Position numbers and translations under genes: made by a program
Assembly (NCBI GenBank): GCA_007115705.1
Contig: QXEO01000412.1
Coordinates: 1-64,000 of the forward strand
Length of the DNA: 64,000 bases
Reading direction: 5' to 3'
Origin: Dactylis glomerata
Taxonomy: Eukaryota; Streptophyta; Magnoliopsida; Poales; Poaceae
Shown: one piece after another, positions 10,573-21,189 of the stretch
How the letters are laid out: the number at the start of each line of letters is the position of its first letter
Numbering within the stretch: the stretch's first letter is position 1
The notes under the pieces: generated by a model
What the model was told of the DNA's origin: nothing
Databases searched by the model: none
What the model saw: the letters and a program-made list of their open reading frames with translations, nothing else

Positions 10573-11001
10573 GCTTTCGACGCAACCCAAGACTCAAAGA
10601 ATATCCAGGTCCACCCATCGGACCCGAACAAAACCACCTCCATAGCAGTAAACTTGGATCCTGCATAGGAAAGCGCGCTCGTTGAGTTCCTCCGTGAGCG
10701 CTGGGAAATCTTCGCCTGGTGTCCTTCAGACATGCCAGGGGTTCCCAGGGAACTCGTTGAGCACGCACTAAATGTGGATCCAAAGGCAAAGCCAGTCAAG
10801 CAACCTCTACGACGGTTTGATGAACCCAAAAGAAAAGCAATAGCATCCAAGCTACACATGCTAGAAAATGCATGATTCATCAGAGAAATCAAAGCATCAA
10901 CTTGGGTATCCAACCCAGTTATCGTCCCCAAGAAAAATACAGACGTACAAAGAGTATGTGTCGACTACACATCTCTAAACAAGCATTGTCCCAAGGATCC
11001 C
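10573..11001 (+). pseudogene. Reverse transcriptase N-terminus of element H, truncated by G
   Basis: The same frame as the protease continues after TAG at 10570: VEFLRERWEIFAWCPSDMPG, then NPVIVPKKN and RVCVDYTSLNKHCPKDP. These are the classic start and first conserved blocks of a Gypsy RT. In-frame stops lie at about 10666 and 10873. It ends exactly at the ATCCC preceding G's LTR. This shows that H's family had a normal pol. Confidence 0.8.
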
Positions 11002-12511
11002 TGATACGTCCAATTTGCATCACTATTTTGTATCATAATTTACTGTTATTCATTGATATATTTCATATTTAGATATGATACTTATGTTATTTCCTTTGTT
11101 TTCACATGTTTGATGATCATCGGAGGAGCTGCTGCCGGAGTCAGGATTCTGCTGGAAAAAGGACCATCAGGAGACCATATTTTGAAGATCAGGAAAATTC
11201 CAGAAAAATACCCAGAAATTATAATTTCCCAGAAGACTCACGGAGCCAGAAGGAGGAGTCGAGAGGGGCTAGGGGTGGCCCACACGCTAGGGCGGCGCGG
11301 CCAGCCCCCTGGCCGCGCCAGCCCTGTGTGAGGGGGCCCTGGCCCACTGCTGGTCTCTCCCCTTCGCGTACATCATCGTCCCCGAAAACCTAAGTCAAGG
11401 GGGGGTTCAGAGTTAGACACAGCTGCCTCTGCGGGGCGGAGAACACCAGAGAGAGAAAGCTCTCCGGCAGAGAGAAATCTGCCGGGGAAACTCCTTCCCG
11501 GAGAGGGGAGATCGTCGCCATCGTCATCACCATCGCACCGGACTTCATCGGGATCATCATCATCGTCGTCCCCATCACCAGCACCTTCATCTCCACCATC
11601 ACCTCGCCATCCCGCTGTAACATCTTGAGTTGGATCTTGTTATATTCATAGGGGAAACTTTCCCGGTGTTGATTACTCTTGTAGTTGATGCTATTGAGTG
11701 GAACCGTTGAATTAAGGTTTATGTCCAGATTGTTATTTACCATTATTTCACCTCTGATCATGATCCATATGATGTCTTGTGAGTAGTTCGTTTAGTTCTT
11801 GAGGACATGGGAGAAGTCAAGATGTTAGTAGTGAATTATTGTTGAGAAATATTTAATGGTTTGATATTGTTGTGGTGCTATTTCACTAGTGGTGTCATGT
11901 GAACGTCGACTACATGATACTTCACCATTTATGGGCCTAGTGAGATGCATTGTGTATTTGGTCACCAATTGTGGGGTTGCTGGAGTGACAGAAACCTAAA
12001 CCTCCGTTGGGAAACCATTGCACCAGGGAGCGTAGGATCCTAGAGTTTAAGGCTGTGGTTAGATTTATCTTAATTACTTACTTGTATTTGCGGATGCTTG
12101 CAAGGGGTATAATCACAAGTGTGTATTTATCCTAGTAAGGGTAGTGCGCTAGCACAGGTTCACCCCCATAACACTTACCAAATCAATAAATACTATTGGC
12201 TCTATGAAGCGAAAGCTCTTGACAGAAACCTCCCGTGTGTCCTCGAGAACGTTTGGTTATTATAAGAACACAACCGGCTTGTCCTTTGCTGAATAAAGGA
12301 TTGGGCCACTTGCTGCAATTGTTACTACTGTCTTTTATTTACTCGCACTTTATTTACTCGTATTACCAAATACTCCTGAAAACCTGTTTGCTAGTATTTA
12401 CAGTGATTCCTTGATCAAAACTGCTCGTCAACACCTTCTGCTCCTCGTTGGGTTCGACACTCTTATTTATCAAAAGTACTACGATACACCCCCTATACTT
12501 GTGGGTCATCA
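11002..12511 (+). repeat. 5' LTR of element G (1510 bp)
   Basis: Begins TGATACGTCCAATTTGC and ends GTGGGTCATCA just before the primer-binding site. It is GC-rich around 11280-11380 and AT-rich elsewhere. Frames inside it are not genes. Confidence 0.8.
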
Positions 12512-12522
12512 AGACTATTTTC

Positions 12523-12540
12523 TGGCGCCATTGCCGGGGA
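12523..12540 (+). other. Primer-binding site of element G
   Basis: TGGCGCCATTGCCGGGGA, one mismatch from the complement of the plant tRNA-Asp 3' end, lies 11 bases after the LTR. Confidence 0.75.
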
Positions 12541-12625
12541 GTGTAGCGCTATTGAAGAGTGGAATTAGTAAAGGTAACCGTCACTGTGAGTATTGTTTTA
12601 TTTTGTATTTTATTTTTATTCTGCT

Positions 12626-14212
12626 ATGGAGAACTCTCCATTTGGTTTCCTATTTGGAAACACATCTACTACTGCTACTTCTGCTGCTGCACATGCGGAG
12701 GAACCACCACCGCCACCGCCTGCTGAAATTGATCCTTTTAAAATACCTATGAAAATTGTTGGGCGTATTATGGATAACTGCTATTCAGGAGATGGAACTG
12801 TCCATCCGGGTGATCACTTATTATTTATACATGAATTATGCGAGTTGTTCAGGTGTGCAGGTATTTCACCAAGCCAGGTCAAGAAGAAATTATTCTCTAT
12901 ATCATTGAAAGGCAGAGCTGAGGAGTGGTATCGACTACTCCAAGATGGCCCATCTATGGCATGGGAGGATATCGTGCCTCTCTTTTATTCCAAGTTTTAT
13001 CCTCCAAGTGAAATTCATAAAGACCGTAACAAGATATATAATTTTTGGCCTCATGATGGAGAGAGTATTGCCCAAGCGTGGGGGAGATTGAAGTTACTAA
13101 TGCTCAAATGCCCCATTCATGAGCTCCCCAATAATATTGTTATTAATAATTTTTATGCGCGGCTTACTCTTCCTGATAAGGATTATTTGGATGCTTCTTG
13201 TTTTGGATCATTCACTCATATGAAAGAAGATGCCAAGTGGAAACTTCTTGACCGTATACAAGAGAATGCTGAAGGATGGGAAAACGACAAAGGTAGGAAG
13301 TCAGGTATAAACTATGATTATGAATGCATTAAATCTTTTATGGGAACCGATGACTTTCATAGTGTTAGCGCTGCTTATGGTCTTGATTCTCAAATACTTG
13401 CTAATTGTCTTAAGGCCTTTGCCTCTTATATTGATGTTCCAAAGAAAGATTGGAACAAATATCATGCGCCTTACAAAGATTCTATTAGTCATATTCCTGC
13501 TGCAGCTACTGAAGTTTGTACTGTTGATAGCATCATTCCTGAACCTTATATTGAGAAGACACCTTTCCCTGCTAAGGTAAAGAAGTACTCTACTTTGGTA
13601 AGTGTGTCTAATAAAAGTACTAAGAAAGCTGCAGAGCCTGATGAGCAAATTACTATTAAGTCTCCTGTTGCTATATTGAAAGATCTTGTTACTAAAGATG
13701 TGGGAGATGAATATATTTTTTTTTGTGAAGATGCTTCTAACATTCTCTCGCATCCTAAAAAGCACAGGAAAGCAAGTGTTCCTGTTATTTCTGTCAGGAT
13801 TGGAGATCATTGCTATTATGGTTTATGTGATATTGGTGCTAGTGCAAGTGCTATTCCCTTAGAGCTTTATAAAGAAACTATGCACGAGATTGGCGCTTGT
13901 GAACTTGAAGATATTGATGTGGTTGTTCAGCTTGCTAACCGAGAGACCGTTTGGCCTCTTGGTATTGTTCGAGATGTGGAAGTTCTTTGCGGTAAGACTA
14001 AGTACCCTACTGATTTTCTAGTACTTGGTAAGGAGGCTAGTAAAACTTGTCCTATTATTTTTGGTAGACCCTTTTTGAACACTTGTGGCGCCATAATAGA
14101 TTGTAAGAAAGAGAAAAATTTTACTAAGTTTAATGGAGAGTCTTATGAGTTTAATTTTTCTAAGTTTGCTAAGACTTCTTATGAAAATGACACGCCTAAT
14201 GAAAATTTTTGA
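12626..14212 (+). CDS. Gag-protease of element G
   Basis: 528 codons from the ATG at 12626 (MENSPFGFLF). Residues ~35-230 form the Athila gag domain: FKIPMKIVGRIMDNC, DGTVHPGDHLLFIHELCELF, LKGRAEEWYRLL, FYSKFYPPSEIHKDRN, QAWGRLKLLMLKCP. It is closely related to gag of element F. The C-terminal part has a retropepsin, with CDIGASASAIPLELY (catalytic Asp near residue 402) and CPIIFGRPFLNTCGAIIDC. A TGA closes the frame at 14210, yet the following codons continue the same protein (VEQLASIALAPNN), so the stop is probably a mutation in an original gag-pol fusion. The earlier in-frame start at 12593 is upstream of any homology. Confidence 0.8.
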   Translation: MENSPFGFLFGNTSTTATSAAAHAEEPPPPPPAEIDPFKIPMKIVGRIMDNCYSGDGTVHPGDHLLFIHELCELFRCAGISPSQVKKKLFSISLKGRAEEWYRLLQDGPSMAWEDIVPLFYSKFYPPSEIHKDRNKIYNFWPHDGESIAQAWGRLKLLMLKCPIHELPNNIVINNFYARLTLPDKDYLDASCFGSFTHMKEDAKWKLLDRIQENAEGWENDKGRKSGINYDYECIKSFMGTDDFHSVSAAYGLDSQILANCLKAFASYIDVPKKDWNKYHAPYKDSISHIPAAATEVCTVDSIIPEPYIEKTPFPAKVKKYSTLVSVSNKSTKKAAEPDEQITIKSPVAILKDLVTKDVGDEYIFFCEDASNILSHPKKHRKASVPVISVRIGDHCYYGLCDIGASASAIPLELYKETMHEIGACELEDIDVVVQLANRETVWPLGIVRDVEVLCGKTKYPTDFLVLGKEASKTCPIIFGRPFLNTCGAIIDCKKEKNFTKFNGESYEFNFSKFAKTSYENDTPNENF

Positions 14213-15557
14213 GTTGAGCAGCTTGCTTCTATTGCTCTTGCCCCTAATAATGCCTTGCAGCAATTCATGGAAGATCACGAAAGTGATGTTTTTAGCAAGG
14301 AAAGAGAAGAGATTGACGATATTCTTCTTCGTCAACCACCATTACTCAAGCATAATCTACCTGTGGAGGATCTTGGCACCACTTTGCCGCCTAGAGAAGA
14401 TCCTGTGTTTGAATTAAAACCTTTGCCTGATGACCTCAATATGCTTATATTGATGATAAGAAAATATATCATGTTATTATTAGTTCTAAACTTTCAGGAA
14501 AGGAAGAAGAAAGATTATTGGAGATATTGAGGAAATATCGAGGAGCTATGGGATATACTCTTGATGATTTAAAAGGGATTTCTCCTACTTTATGTCAGCA
14601 CGCCATTAATATGGAGAAAGATGCGAAGCCAGTTGTGGAGCATCAACGCCGCTAATTCCCAAGATGAAGGATGTGGTAAGAAATGAGGTATTAAAACTCC
14701 TTGATGCTGGTATTATTTATCCTATTGCTGATAGTAGATGGGTTAGTCCCGTTCATTGTGTTCCTAAGAAAGGAGGTATGACTGTTGTACCTAATGAGAA
14801 TAACGAGCTTATTCCTCAAAGGGTAGTTGTCGGTTATAGAATGTGCAGTGATTATAGGAAGGTAAACAAAGTTACTAAGAAAGATCATTACCCTTTACCG
14901 TTTATAGATCAATGCTAGAAAGGTTGTCTAAGAAGACTCATTTTTGTTTCCTTGATGGTTATTCTGGTTTTTCTCAAATTGCTGTTAAGAAGGATGATCA
15001 AGAGAAAACCACTTTCACTTGTCCTTATGGAACTTATGCTTATAGACGCATGCCGTTTGGCTTATGCAATGCTCCTGCTACTTTCAAAGATGCATGTCTG
15101 CTATTTTTCATGGCTTTTGTGAAGAAATTGTGGAGGTCTTCATGGACGATTTTTCCGTCTATGGAACTTCTTTTGATAATTGTTTGCACAACCTTGATAA
15201 AGTTTTGCAGAGGTGCGAAGAAACTAACCTTGTTCTTAATTGGGAGAAATGCCACTTATGGTTAATGAAGGAATTGTCCTTGGACATAAAATTTCTGAAA
15301 GAGGTTATGAAGTTGACAGAGCAAAAGTGGAGGCAATTGAGAAAATGCCATGTCCAAGAGATGTTAAAGGTATTCGTAGTGTTCTTGGTCATGCTGGTTT
15401 CTATAGAGGTTTATTAAAGATTTCTCTAAGATTTCAAAGCCTCTTACCAATCTTCTTCAAAAGGATGTACCTTTTGTCTTTGATGATGATTGTAAGGAAG
15501 CTTTGAAACTCTTAAGAAGGCTTTAACTACTGCTCCTATTGTTCAAACCACCTGATT
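14213..15557 (+). pseudogene. Reverse transcriptase of element G, frameshifted and cut by the gap
   Basis: RT is spread over three frames. From 14213 come the linker and ILRKYRGAMGYTLDDLKGIS. From 14664 comes a block with WVSPVHCVPKKGG and RMCSDYRKVNK. From 14912 comes FLDGYSGFSQIAV ... RRMPFGLCNAPATF. Near 15127 comes the catalytic EEIVEVFMDDFSVYG (FMDD in place of YMDD, as in Athila). Stops or frameshifts occur near 14443, 14653, 14916, 15090 and after 15270. The sequence reaches the RNase H junction (PIVQPPD-like, 15530-15555) before the N run. It cannot encode active enzyme. Confidence 0.8.
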
Positions 15558-15582
15558 NNNNNNNNNNNNNNNNNNNNNNNNN
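15558..15582. other. Assembly gap (25 N)
   Basis: A run of 25 unknown bases. On the left is RT of element G. On the right is the 3' non-coding end of element E. These are different elements, so the gap size and the join are not constrained by the sequence. Confidence 0.99.
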
Positions 15583-17809
15583 TGGGTGTAATGAGAGCTC
15601 ATAAGCTAGTAAGTATCATAATTTTTTAGGATTTATAAACTTGCAATCACTAGCTTCCCTCTGCGAAGGGCCTTTCTTTTACTTTTATGTTGAGTCTCCA
15701 CCTTCTACCTTTATGCACTGTCTAAGAGAGTATAATTGTCATTCTAAGTTTAATGTGCATAATACCAAAATTTATTATTGATTGATTCATGATTATGGTT
15801 TTGCTTGTTCTTAAATTATTTATATCTAGTCGCCCTCTTAAACTTGAAGGTGTCCTATGCATTTATGTTTTGCTATATCATGAAGGACAAGCTGAAAACC
15901 ACTTTGCTATATTTTTCTATATGCTCGAAACACACACTTGACTTTCAATGCATCATTACTCATGATCTTTTGTTTGTGTTATTTTTCATGTTATAACATG
16001 GTTGCTAAGTTTTATTGTCAAGATTATGTCTTTTATGCCCATGTTAGAGTACTTTGATCTCAGCACTCAATGCTTTACATCGTTGATCAAGATTGTGTTG
16101 GTGCATGTCACCTCAAAAATTATTGTTTTGTTATCACTTACTTACTCGAGGACGAGCAGGAGTTAAGCTTGGGAATACTTGATACGTATCAAACGTATCT
16201 ATAATTTTTGATGCTCCATGCTTGTTTATGCACCATTTGCTTTGTATTTTGTTGCACTTCGTGGCGTTTTTATGCATTTTCCAGAACTAACCTATTAACG
16301 AGATGCCACGATCTCAGTTCCCTGTTTTCTGCTGTTTTTGTGTTTCAGAAAAGTTACAGAGGAATTATTCTTGGAATTGGACAAAACAAAAGCCGAAGTT
16401 CCTATTTTTCCCAAAGCGAGACGGAGTCCAAAGCTGAGACGGAGGGGGACCAGGGGCCACCCACACCATAAGGTGGCGCGGGCCAGCCGTCGGCCACGCC
16501 ACCAGGTGGTGGGGCCACCTAGCCCTCCTCCTGACGCCGCCCTTCCACCTATATATTCCCCTCGACGGGAAAACCCTAAAGCCCCGATCAATTTTCCACG
16601 AAACATACTATAAGCCGCCACTGTCGTCGATGTGAGATTGGGAGGGTCCAGAAGCTCTTCCCGGCACCCTGCCAGAGAGGGGAATCACCGCCGGAGGCCT
16701 TCTTCCTCACCATGCCTGCCTTCGGAGTGATGTGTGAGTAGTCTACCTTGGACTACGGGTCCATAGCATTAGCTAGATGGTTGTCATCTCCTCCATGTGC
16801 TTCATGTTTAGATCTTGTGAGCTGCCTATCATAATCAAGATCATCGTTGTGTAATTCTACATGTTGTGTTTGTTGGGATCCGATGAATATTGGTACTTTG
16901 TCAAGTTGATCTATTGATTTATCATCTTTATGTTATCTCTATGTTGTTTATGATCTTGCATGCTCTCCGTTGCTAGTAGATATATTGGCCGAGTAGACGC
17001 TAGTAACTCCAAGAGGGAGTATTTATGCTCGATAGTGGGTTCATGCCTCGAGTAACTTGGAGGAGTGACAGAAACCTCTGAAGTTGTAGATGTGCTGTTA
17101 CTACTAGGGAGAAACAAAAATCTTGTGTTCAAGGATATTTGTATTATTTACATCACACACTTTGCTTAAGGCGCTAATCTGTTGCTTACAACTTAATACC
17201 CAACGGTTGCTCGGATGACATCCGGTGGGTGGATTATTAGTCATAGATGCAGTTGGATTATGGTCTATGTATTATGTTGTAACACCCAAGTGAATTTCAT
17301 AGTGATCCTCATGACATTTGTACGCTTGCTTTATTTTATCAATTGCCCAACTGTAATTTGTTTACCCAGCATGTTATTCATCTTATGGAGAGACACCTCT
17401 AGTGAACTGTGGACCCCAGCCTATTCTTTTACATTATTATTACCGTTTACCATTTACTCGCTTTATTTACATTCTTGCAAACTACTATCTTTTACCACTC
17501 GATACGTTTAATCCTTTGTTTACAGCAAACCGGTGAGATTGACAACCTCATTGTAAGTTGGGGCAAAGTACTTGGTTGTGTTGTGTGCAGGTTCCACGTT
17601 GCTGTTGGTGCAAAGCTACCCCTGAATGAGGCACCATATATAAATTGTCCAGAGCTGTCGCGAAGCTAGCGAGCATCAACCTTCAGAAGTTGGCTCTTTC
17701 TCCTACTGATTCGATAAACCTTGGTTTCATACTGAGGGAAGACTTGTTGTTGTGCTCATCATACTTTCTTCTTGGGGTTCCCAACTGGGCCGTCATCTAC
17801 ACGCCATCA
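15583..17809 (+). mobile_element. 3' end of element E, in inverted orientation to the rest of E
   Basis: Bases 15583-16179 align co-linearly with the 3' non-coding end of F (57117-57715). They share AATGAGAGCTC, CTTCCCTCTGCGAAGGGCCTT and ACTCGAGGACGAGCAGGAGT. They continue from the exact point where the minus-strand body of E stops at 26281. They lead into a 1630 bp LTR of the same family as the 5' LTR of E. The bases after this LTR, GAGAA, match the complement of the bases outside E's 5' LTR (TTCTT) at four of five positions. So this is E's own 3' end placed on the wrong strand. Confidence 0.75.
16180..17809 (+). repeat. 3' LTR of element E (1630 bp)
   Basis: Starts TGATACGTATC and ends ACACGCCATCA. 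Length and sequence agree with the E 5' LTR (47148-48778, minus, 1631 bp) and the solo LTR N. The polypurine tract AGTTAAGCTTGGGAA lies just upstream. Flanked on the right by GAGAA (17810-17814). Confidence 0.85.
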
Positions 17810-18396
17810 GAGAACTACTCCCTCCTCATCGTAGGAGACAGCAACGTCGATAGAGATGGCGGTGGAGTCGATGGAGATGGCTCCGGGGGCATTTCCCCGT
17901 CCCGGCAGGGTGCCAGAACAGAGACTTATGTCCCCCGAACTTCGTCTGCAACGGCGACGGCGCTGCGGAACTTTTTTCTGGGAAAATGCCGATTGATTTA
18001 GGGTTTTCGCCTCAGAGTGAATTTATAGGCGGAGGGGCGATGTCAGAGGGTACCAGGGGGCCCACACTAGGTGGTGGCGCGGCCAGGGGTGGACCCGCGC
18101 CACCAGGTGGTGTGGCCACCTCCTGGCCCTCCTCCGTCTCTGCTTTGGACTCCGTCTTGTGTCGGAAAAAAATAGAAACTTCAGGCTTTGTTTCGTCCAA
18201 TTCCGAGAATATTTTCTGTGTAACTTTTCTGAAACACAAAAGTAGCAAAAAACAGGAACTGACACTGTGGCATCTCGTTAATAGGTTAGTTCCGGAAAAT
18301 GCATAAAAACGCCACGAAGTATAAACAAAACACAAAGCAATTGATGTAAAACAAGCATGGAGCATCAAAAATTATAGATACGTTTGCGACGTATCA
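17810..18396 (-). repeat. 5'-terminal part of the 5' LTR of element F (displaced)
   Basis: The reverse complement starts TGATACGTCGCAAACG, identical to the start of F's 3' LTR at 57716. It follows that LTR down to GGAGTAGTT, where E is inserted. F's 5' LTR at 48779 resumes at exactly the next bases (CCCCGGGGCTGAGG). Together with 48779-48855 and 50484-51226 it makes one LTR of about 1.4 kb. Confidence 0.8.
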
Positions 18397-18710
18397 GCCG
18401 CCAGCACACCAGCAGGGCCTCCACTCCATCTTCACTGCAGGGCCGCCTCCGATCGTCGGCACGGTGGCCCGCCTCCAAAACTGCCACGGCGTCGCCTCGC
18501 TTAGCCGACGGCGTCGTCGGGGGCGACGAGTGGAGGGGGAGCGAGAAAGGGAGGTGTGGCGGGGGGATTAGGGTTTCCGCCCCCATGTCGCCCGGAGGAG
18601 GTGACACAGGAGCGCGAGAGGGGCTGCATACTAGCTTGGTCCGCTACACGCAGAACAGAATCATGTGTAGCCCGCGCCTCCGCACGCTGAAGTAAGGACC
18701 ATCCAGTAGG
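18397..18710 (-). other. GC-rich low-copy-looking stretch with a possible 5' exon
   Basis: On the minus strand an ATG near 18586 opens about 60 codons (MGAETLIPPPHLPFSLPLHS...) until the F LTR cuts the frame at 18396. The upstream context has an AACCCTAATC-like leader and high GC, as in 5' exons of grass genes. No domain is recognised. It may be a gene fragment truncated by insertion of F, or chance open frame. Confidence 0.25.
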
Positions 18711-19110
18711 TAGATATGTGAATAACCTACAAAACTAGAAATTTTTTCTTAAAAGCAATATCATTGCGTTGATTCCACATTGCCTAAAATAAAACACAAA
18801 CTCCTACCTAGAATTTTGCTTTCAGTTTTTTTACTAAGGCTGCTCAACCAGTTGCATGTTCGTGATGCTAGTAGGTGGTGGAAGATAAAAAACAACAAAC
18901 TCCTACCTGGAATTTTGCAAGCAGATATGAGAACAATAAATGTTGTATCGTTTCCTCTTTATCACAAAACAATATTTTTTATTTCCCTTCCAACAATGCT
19001 CCGCTAGTTTGTCTTTTAATTAGAATCACCCCTTCCCGAGGAACCATGAAAATATCTTTATTTTTAATGAAACCTTCAGTTTTCAAATAAATTTGTTGCA
19101 GGGTTTCATA
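18711..19110. other. Non-coding stretch with a short tandem repeat
   Basis: AT-rich and without coding signal. Two copies of ACAAACTCCTACCT(A/G)GAATT at 18796 and 18895 mark a duplication with a period of about 99 bases. Nothing else is recognised. Confidence 0.4.
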
Positions 19111-19909
19111 AGAGCAAGTTTAATAGTAGAGCCGGCTGCTGGCTATAAGTAAATATCATATCATCTATAGCCAGCACTATAGCTAACTTATGCAATAGTT
19201 AGCTATCAAAAGGTACTACTTTAAGAAACATGGCCCACATGACACTCTTACATAGTGTCTAGGAGCACGTACTGCAACTGGCTCTTACACGAGAGCCCAC
19301 TTATCTCTCTCCTATTCTCTCTTTCAACTAAGCATAAATATTATATTTAAAATCTTATGAGCTCTTTTAGGCCTTTCACAATGCAAGTTTCTTAGCGCGG
19401 TATCATAGGTAAAGTAATGATGTGGCACCTTATTAATTGATGAAAGAGAGTGTTGTTGTATCTTAGCTAAGCTACAACCTTTGCACAAAGTCATAGGCAA
19501 AAAGTATTGTTAGCCCAATCACATTCATCAATGGGGTCGTCAAAATCATTAAATTTATACTATCCTAAGATATAGTGCATTGTGGTTAGCAAGTACAATA
19601 ATGCTGAGTTAGCAGGCTATAACACTTATCGAGGCACTAAAATCCTATGTGGATGAGAGAGAAGGGAGGAGAGAGAGTGGAGTGGGCTCTTGCATTGTAG
19701 CTAGGCTACACACATGAAACGAGGAAAAAGTAGGCTGCATACAACCTTGCCCCAATAGCATGCATGTTTTAGTAATTTAATTTAATCTATAACCCATTTA
19801 AGAGTCAACTAATAGCTAGACTATTGTATGAATGGGCTTTATGATAGCTCTAAGATGACATGGCCTGAGATTATAGCCAACAACCGGCTACGCTATTGAT
19901 CATGCTCTT
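19111..19909. mobile_element. Non-autonomous DNA transposon with ~40 bp terminal inverted repeats
   Basis: The left end AGAGCAAGTTTAATAGTAGA and the reverse complement of the right end AGAGCATGATCAATAGCGTA, each continuing into AGCCGG(C/T)TG(C/T)TGGCTATAA, pair over about 40 bases with few mismatches. No coding capacity. Flanks GGGTTTCAT and TTGTTTCTT agree at only six of nine positions, compatible with but not proof of an old Mutator-type 9 bp duplication. A smaller MITE is nested inside. Confidence 0.6.
19370..19590. mobile_element. Nested MITE-like element
   Basis: Begins GGCCTTTCACAATGC and ends GCATTGTGGTTAGC, giving imperfect inverted ends around CACAATGC and a second paired block (TTTCTTAG / CTAAGATA). 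TTA trinucleotides lie near both ends, as expected for Tourist-like elements, but the exact boundary is uncertain. Confidence 0.45.
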
Positions 19910-20062
19910 ATTGTTTCTTTGAAGAAACCTTTACCTAGGATAACGTGTTAAGAGCCAATGCATTGTGAATGGCTTTACGGTGATTGGCACGGAACCTAAG
20001 TTCCATTCAGTTCCGTTCAATCAAAAAAAATTATGACCGTTGATTAAAAGGGCTGATAACTA
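19910..20062. other. Short spacer between MITE and Helitron
   Basis: About 150 bases of non-coding sequence. Nothing recognised. Confidence 0.4.
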
Positions 20063-21102
20063 TCTCTACAAATAAAGTCTCAATGCGACCGGTAGGACGT
20101 ACGTCGCATCGGCAATTTTGTGTTTTACCCCTCTAAATTGGTGAAATTAATCCGCAGTGCACCTACAGGGGCTGAAGTGCAAAACTACCGAAGAGGGAGC
20201 GACACACTTCTCTATCCGTTTCCAGATGTCTCCCAAACTGGCGGCGGCGCCTCGGCCTCCCTCTCCCTCTCTGGCGCCTCCCTCTCCCTCGAGCTCTCTG
20301 GCGACTGATGGGTAGCCAAGCGCGTTCTGGCGGAAGGCTTGCCGGACCGGTGAGGGAACGGAGCGCAAACTACAATATGGAGCAGGCGGAGGAGGACCGG
20401 CACACGGGACGGCCTGACGAGGCCGGAGTACAGCCGCGCGGAGGAGAGAGAGACGACCGTGTGTGCTATGAGTTTACCAATGAGAGGCGGCGGTGTGGGC
20501 TGCCGCGCGAGGAAGAGAGGGGAGGACAGGAGGGGCGGCTGAGCTGGGTGGAAACGCGCTGGTGCGAGCGCGCGAGGCCGGGTGCGGCAGCTGAGTCGCG
20601 GTGCACGAGGCAGGAGGATGGGATCGAGGGGATCGGTAGCATTTGTTCCAGCATGTCGTCTACACCAAGATCTACGCTGCAGACTGCAGTAGACGCATGT
20701 TACTGAATCAATTGTGAGAGCCGCTCACTGTAAAGTTTGTCGCCGCTGTCGTTGAGTGCTTAGGAGCATTGTGTTTATGTCCCAGGAGTGCAAGGCACGG
20801 TGTTGTATCGGGTTCTTGAACTTGCAAATTGCAATGCATATCTTAGTTTTGTCATTTACGCTCATTTGATGTGTTTCTAGATAATTCTATTCCAGTCTTT
20901 ATGAGCAATGTACCGAGATAAAAATTCAGAGCCTGGTTATCTTGTTATACTATAGTCCAACGATGTAAATTGAAACGTGAGATTTATATGGAGTTCACAA
21001 TGAAAAAGCTCCGCTGAATTTTTATGTACATCTTACGTCTACATTGCAACATGTACGATGATAATTTTTTAAGACCGTAGCAACGCACGAGTATTTAGCT
21101 AG
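20063..21102 (+). mobile_element. Helitron-like element (about 1.04 kb, non-autonomous)
   Basis: Starts TCTCTACAAATAAAG immediately after an A, and ends GTATTTAGCTAG immediately before a T. This fits Helitron termini (5' TC, 3' CTRR, insertion between A and T). The terminal stretch AGCAACGCACGAGTATT is typical of the 3' end of grass Helitrons. A perfect hairpin near the 3' end is not obvious. It contains a GC-rich interior with an open frame at 20308-20706 that shows no recognisable domain, perhaps a captured fragment. No Rep/helicase. Confidence 0.55.
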
Positions 21103-21189
21103 TATTCCGTAATCCCTACAATGCTTAGGTCAAGAAAAACGTACATCCAAGTGGTCAAAAGCTCGATCCCTTTTATCTGAATAAAAAAT

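Larger units (their letters stand above)
7368..11001 (+). mobile_element. Element H: 5' part of a Gypsy retrotransposon, same family as K, interrupted by G
   Basis: The order is 5' LTR, TGGCGCC primer-binding site, gag, protease, and the first ~140 codons of reverse transcriptase. It stops abruptly at 11001, where G's LTR begins with no filler. LTR termini and gag-protease sequence match element K, but H keeps the start of RT, whereas K jumps from protease to an antisense gene. H therefore represents the pol-bearing form of the family. The remainder (rest of RT, integrase, 3' LTR) is not in the window. The last five bases before G are ATCCC, the expected left target duplication. Confidence 0.85.
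11002..15557 (+). mobile_element. Element G: Athila-type Gypsy retrotransposon, 3' part lost at the gap
   Basis: 5' LTR, tRNA-Asp-type primer-binding site, gag-protease and a frameshifted RT run in the plus orientation. The element stops at a run of N while still in the RT/RNase H connection. Integrase and 3' LTR are absent from the window. It sits in the RT of H. The Athila lineage is inferred from the primer-binding site TGGCGCCATTGCCGGGGA, the gag motif set (DGTVHPGDHLLFIHELCELF) and the protease motif DIGAS. Confidence 0.8.

Noticed and set aside
20308..20706. 132-codon Arg/Gly/Glu-rich frame
   Set aside because: Compositionally biased frame within a Helitron-like element, with no motif. 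Treated as possible captured non-coding or exon debris, not a gene.
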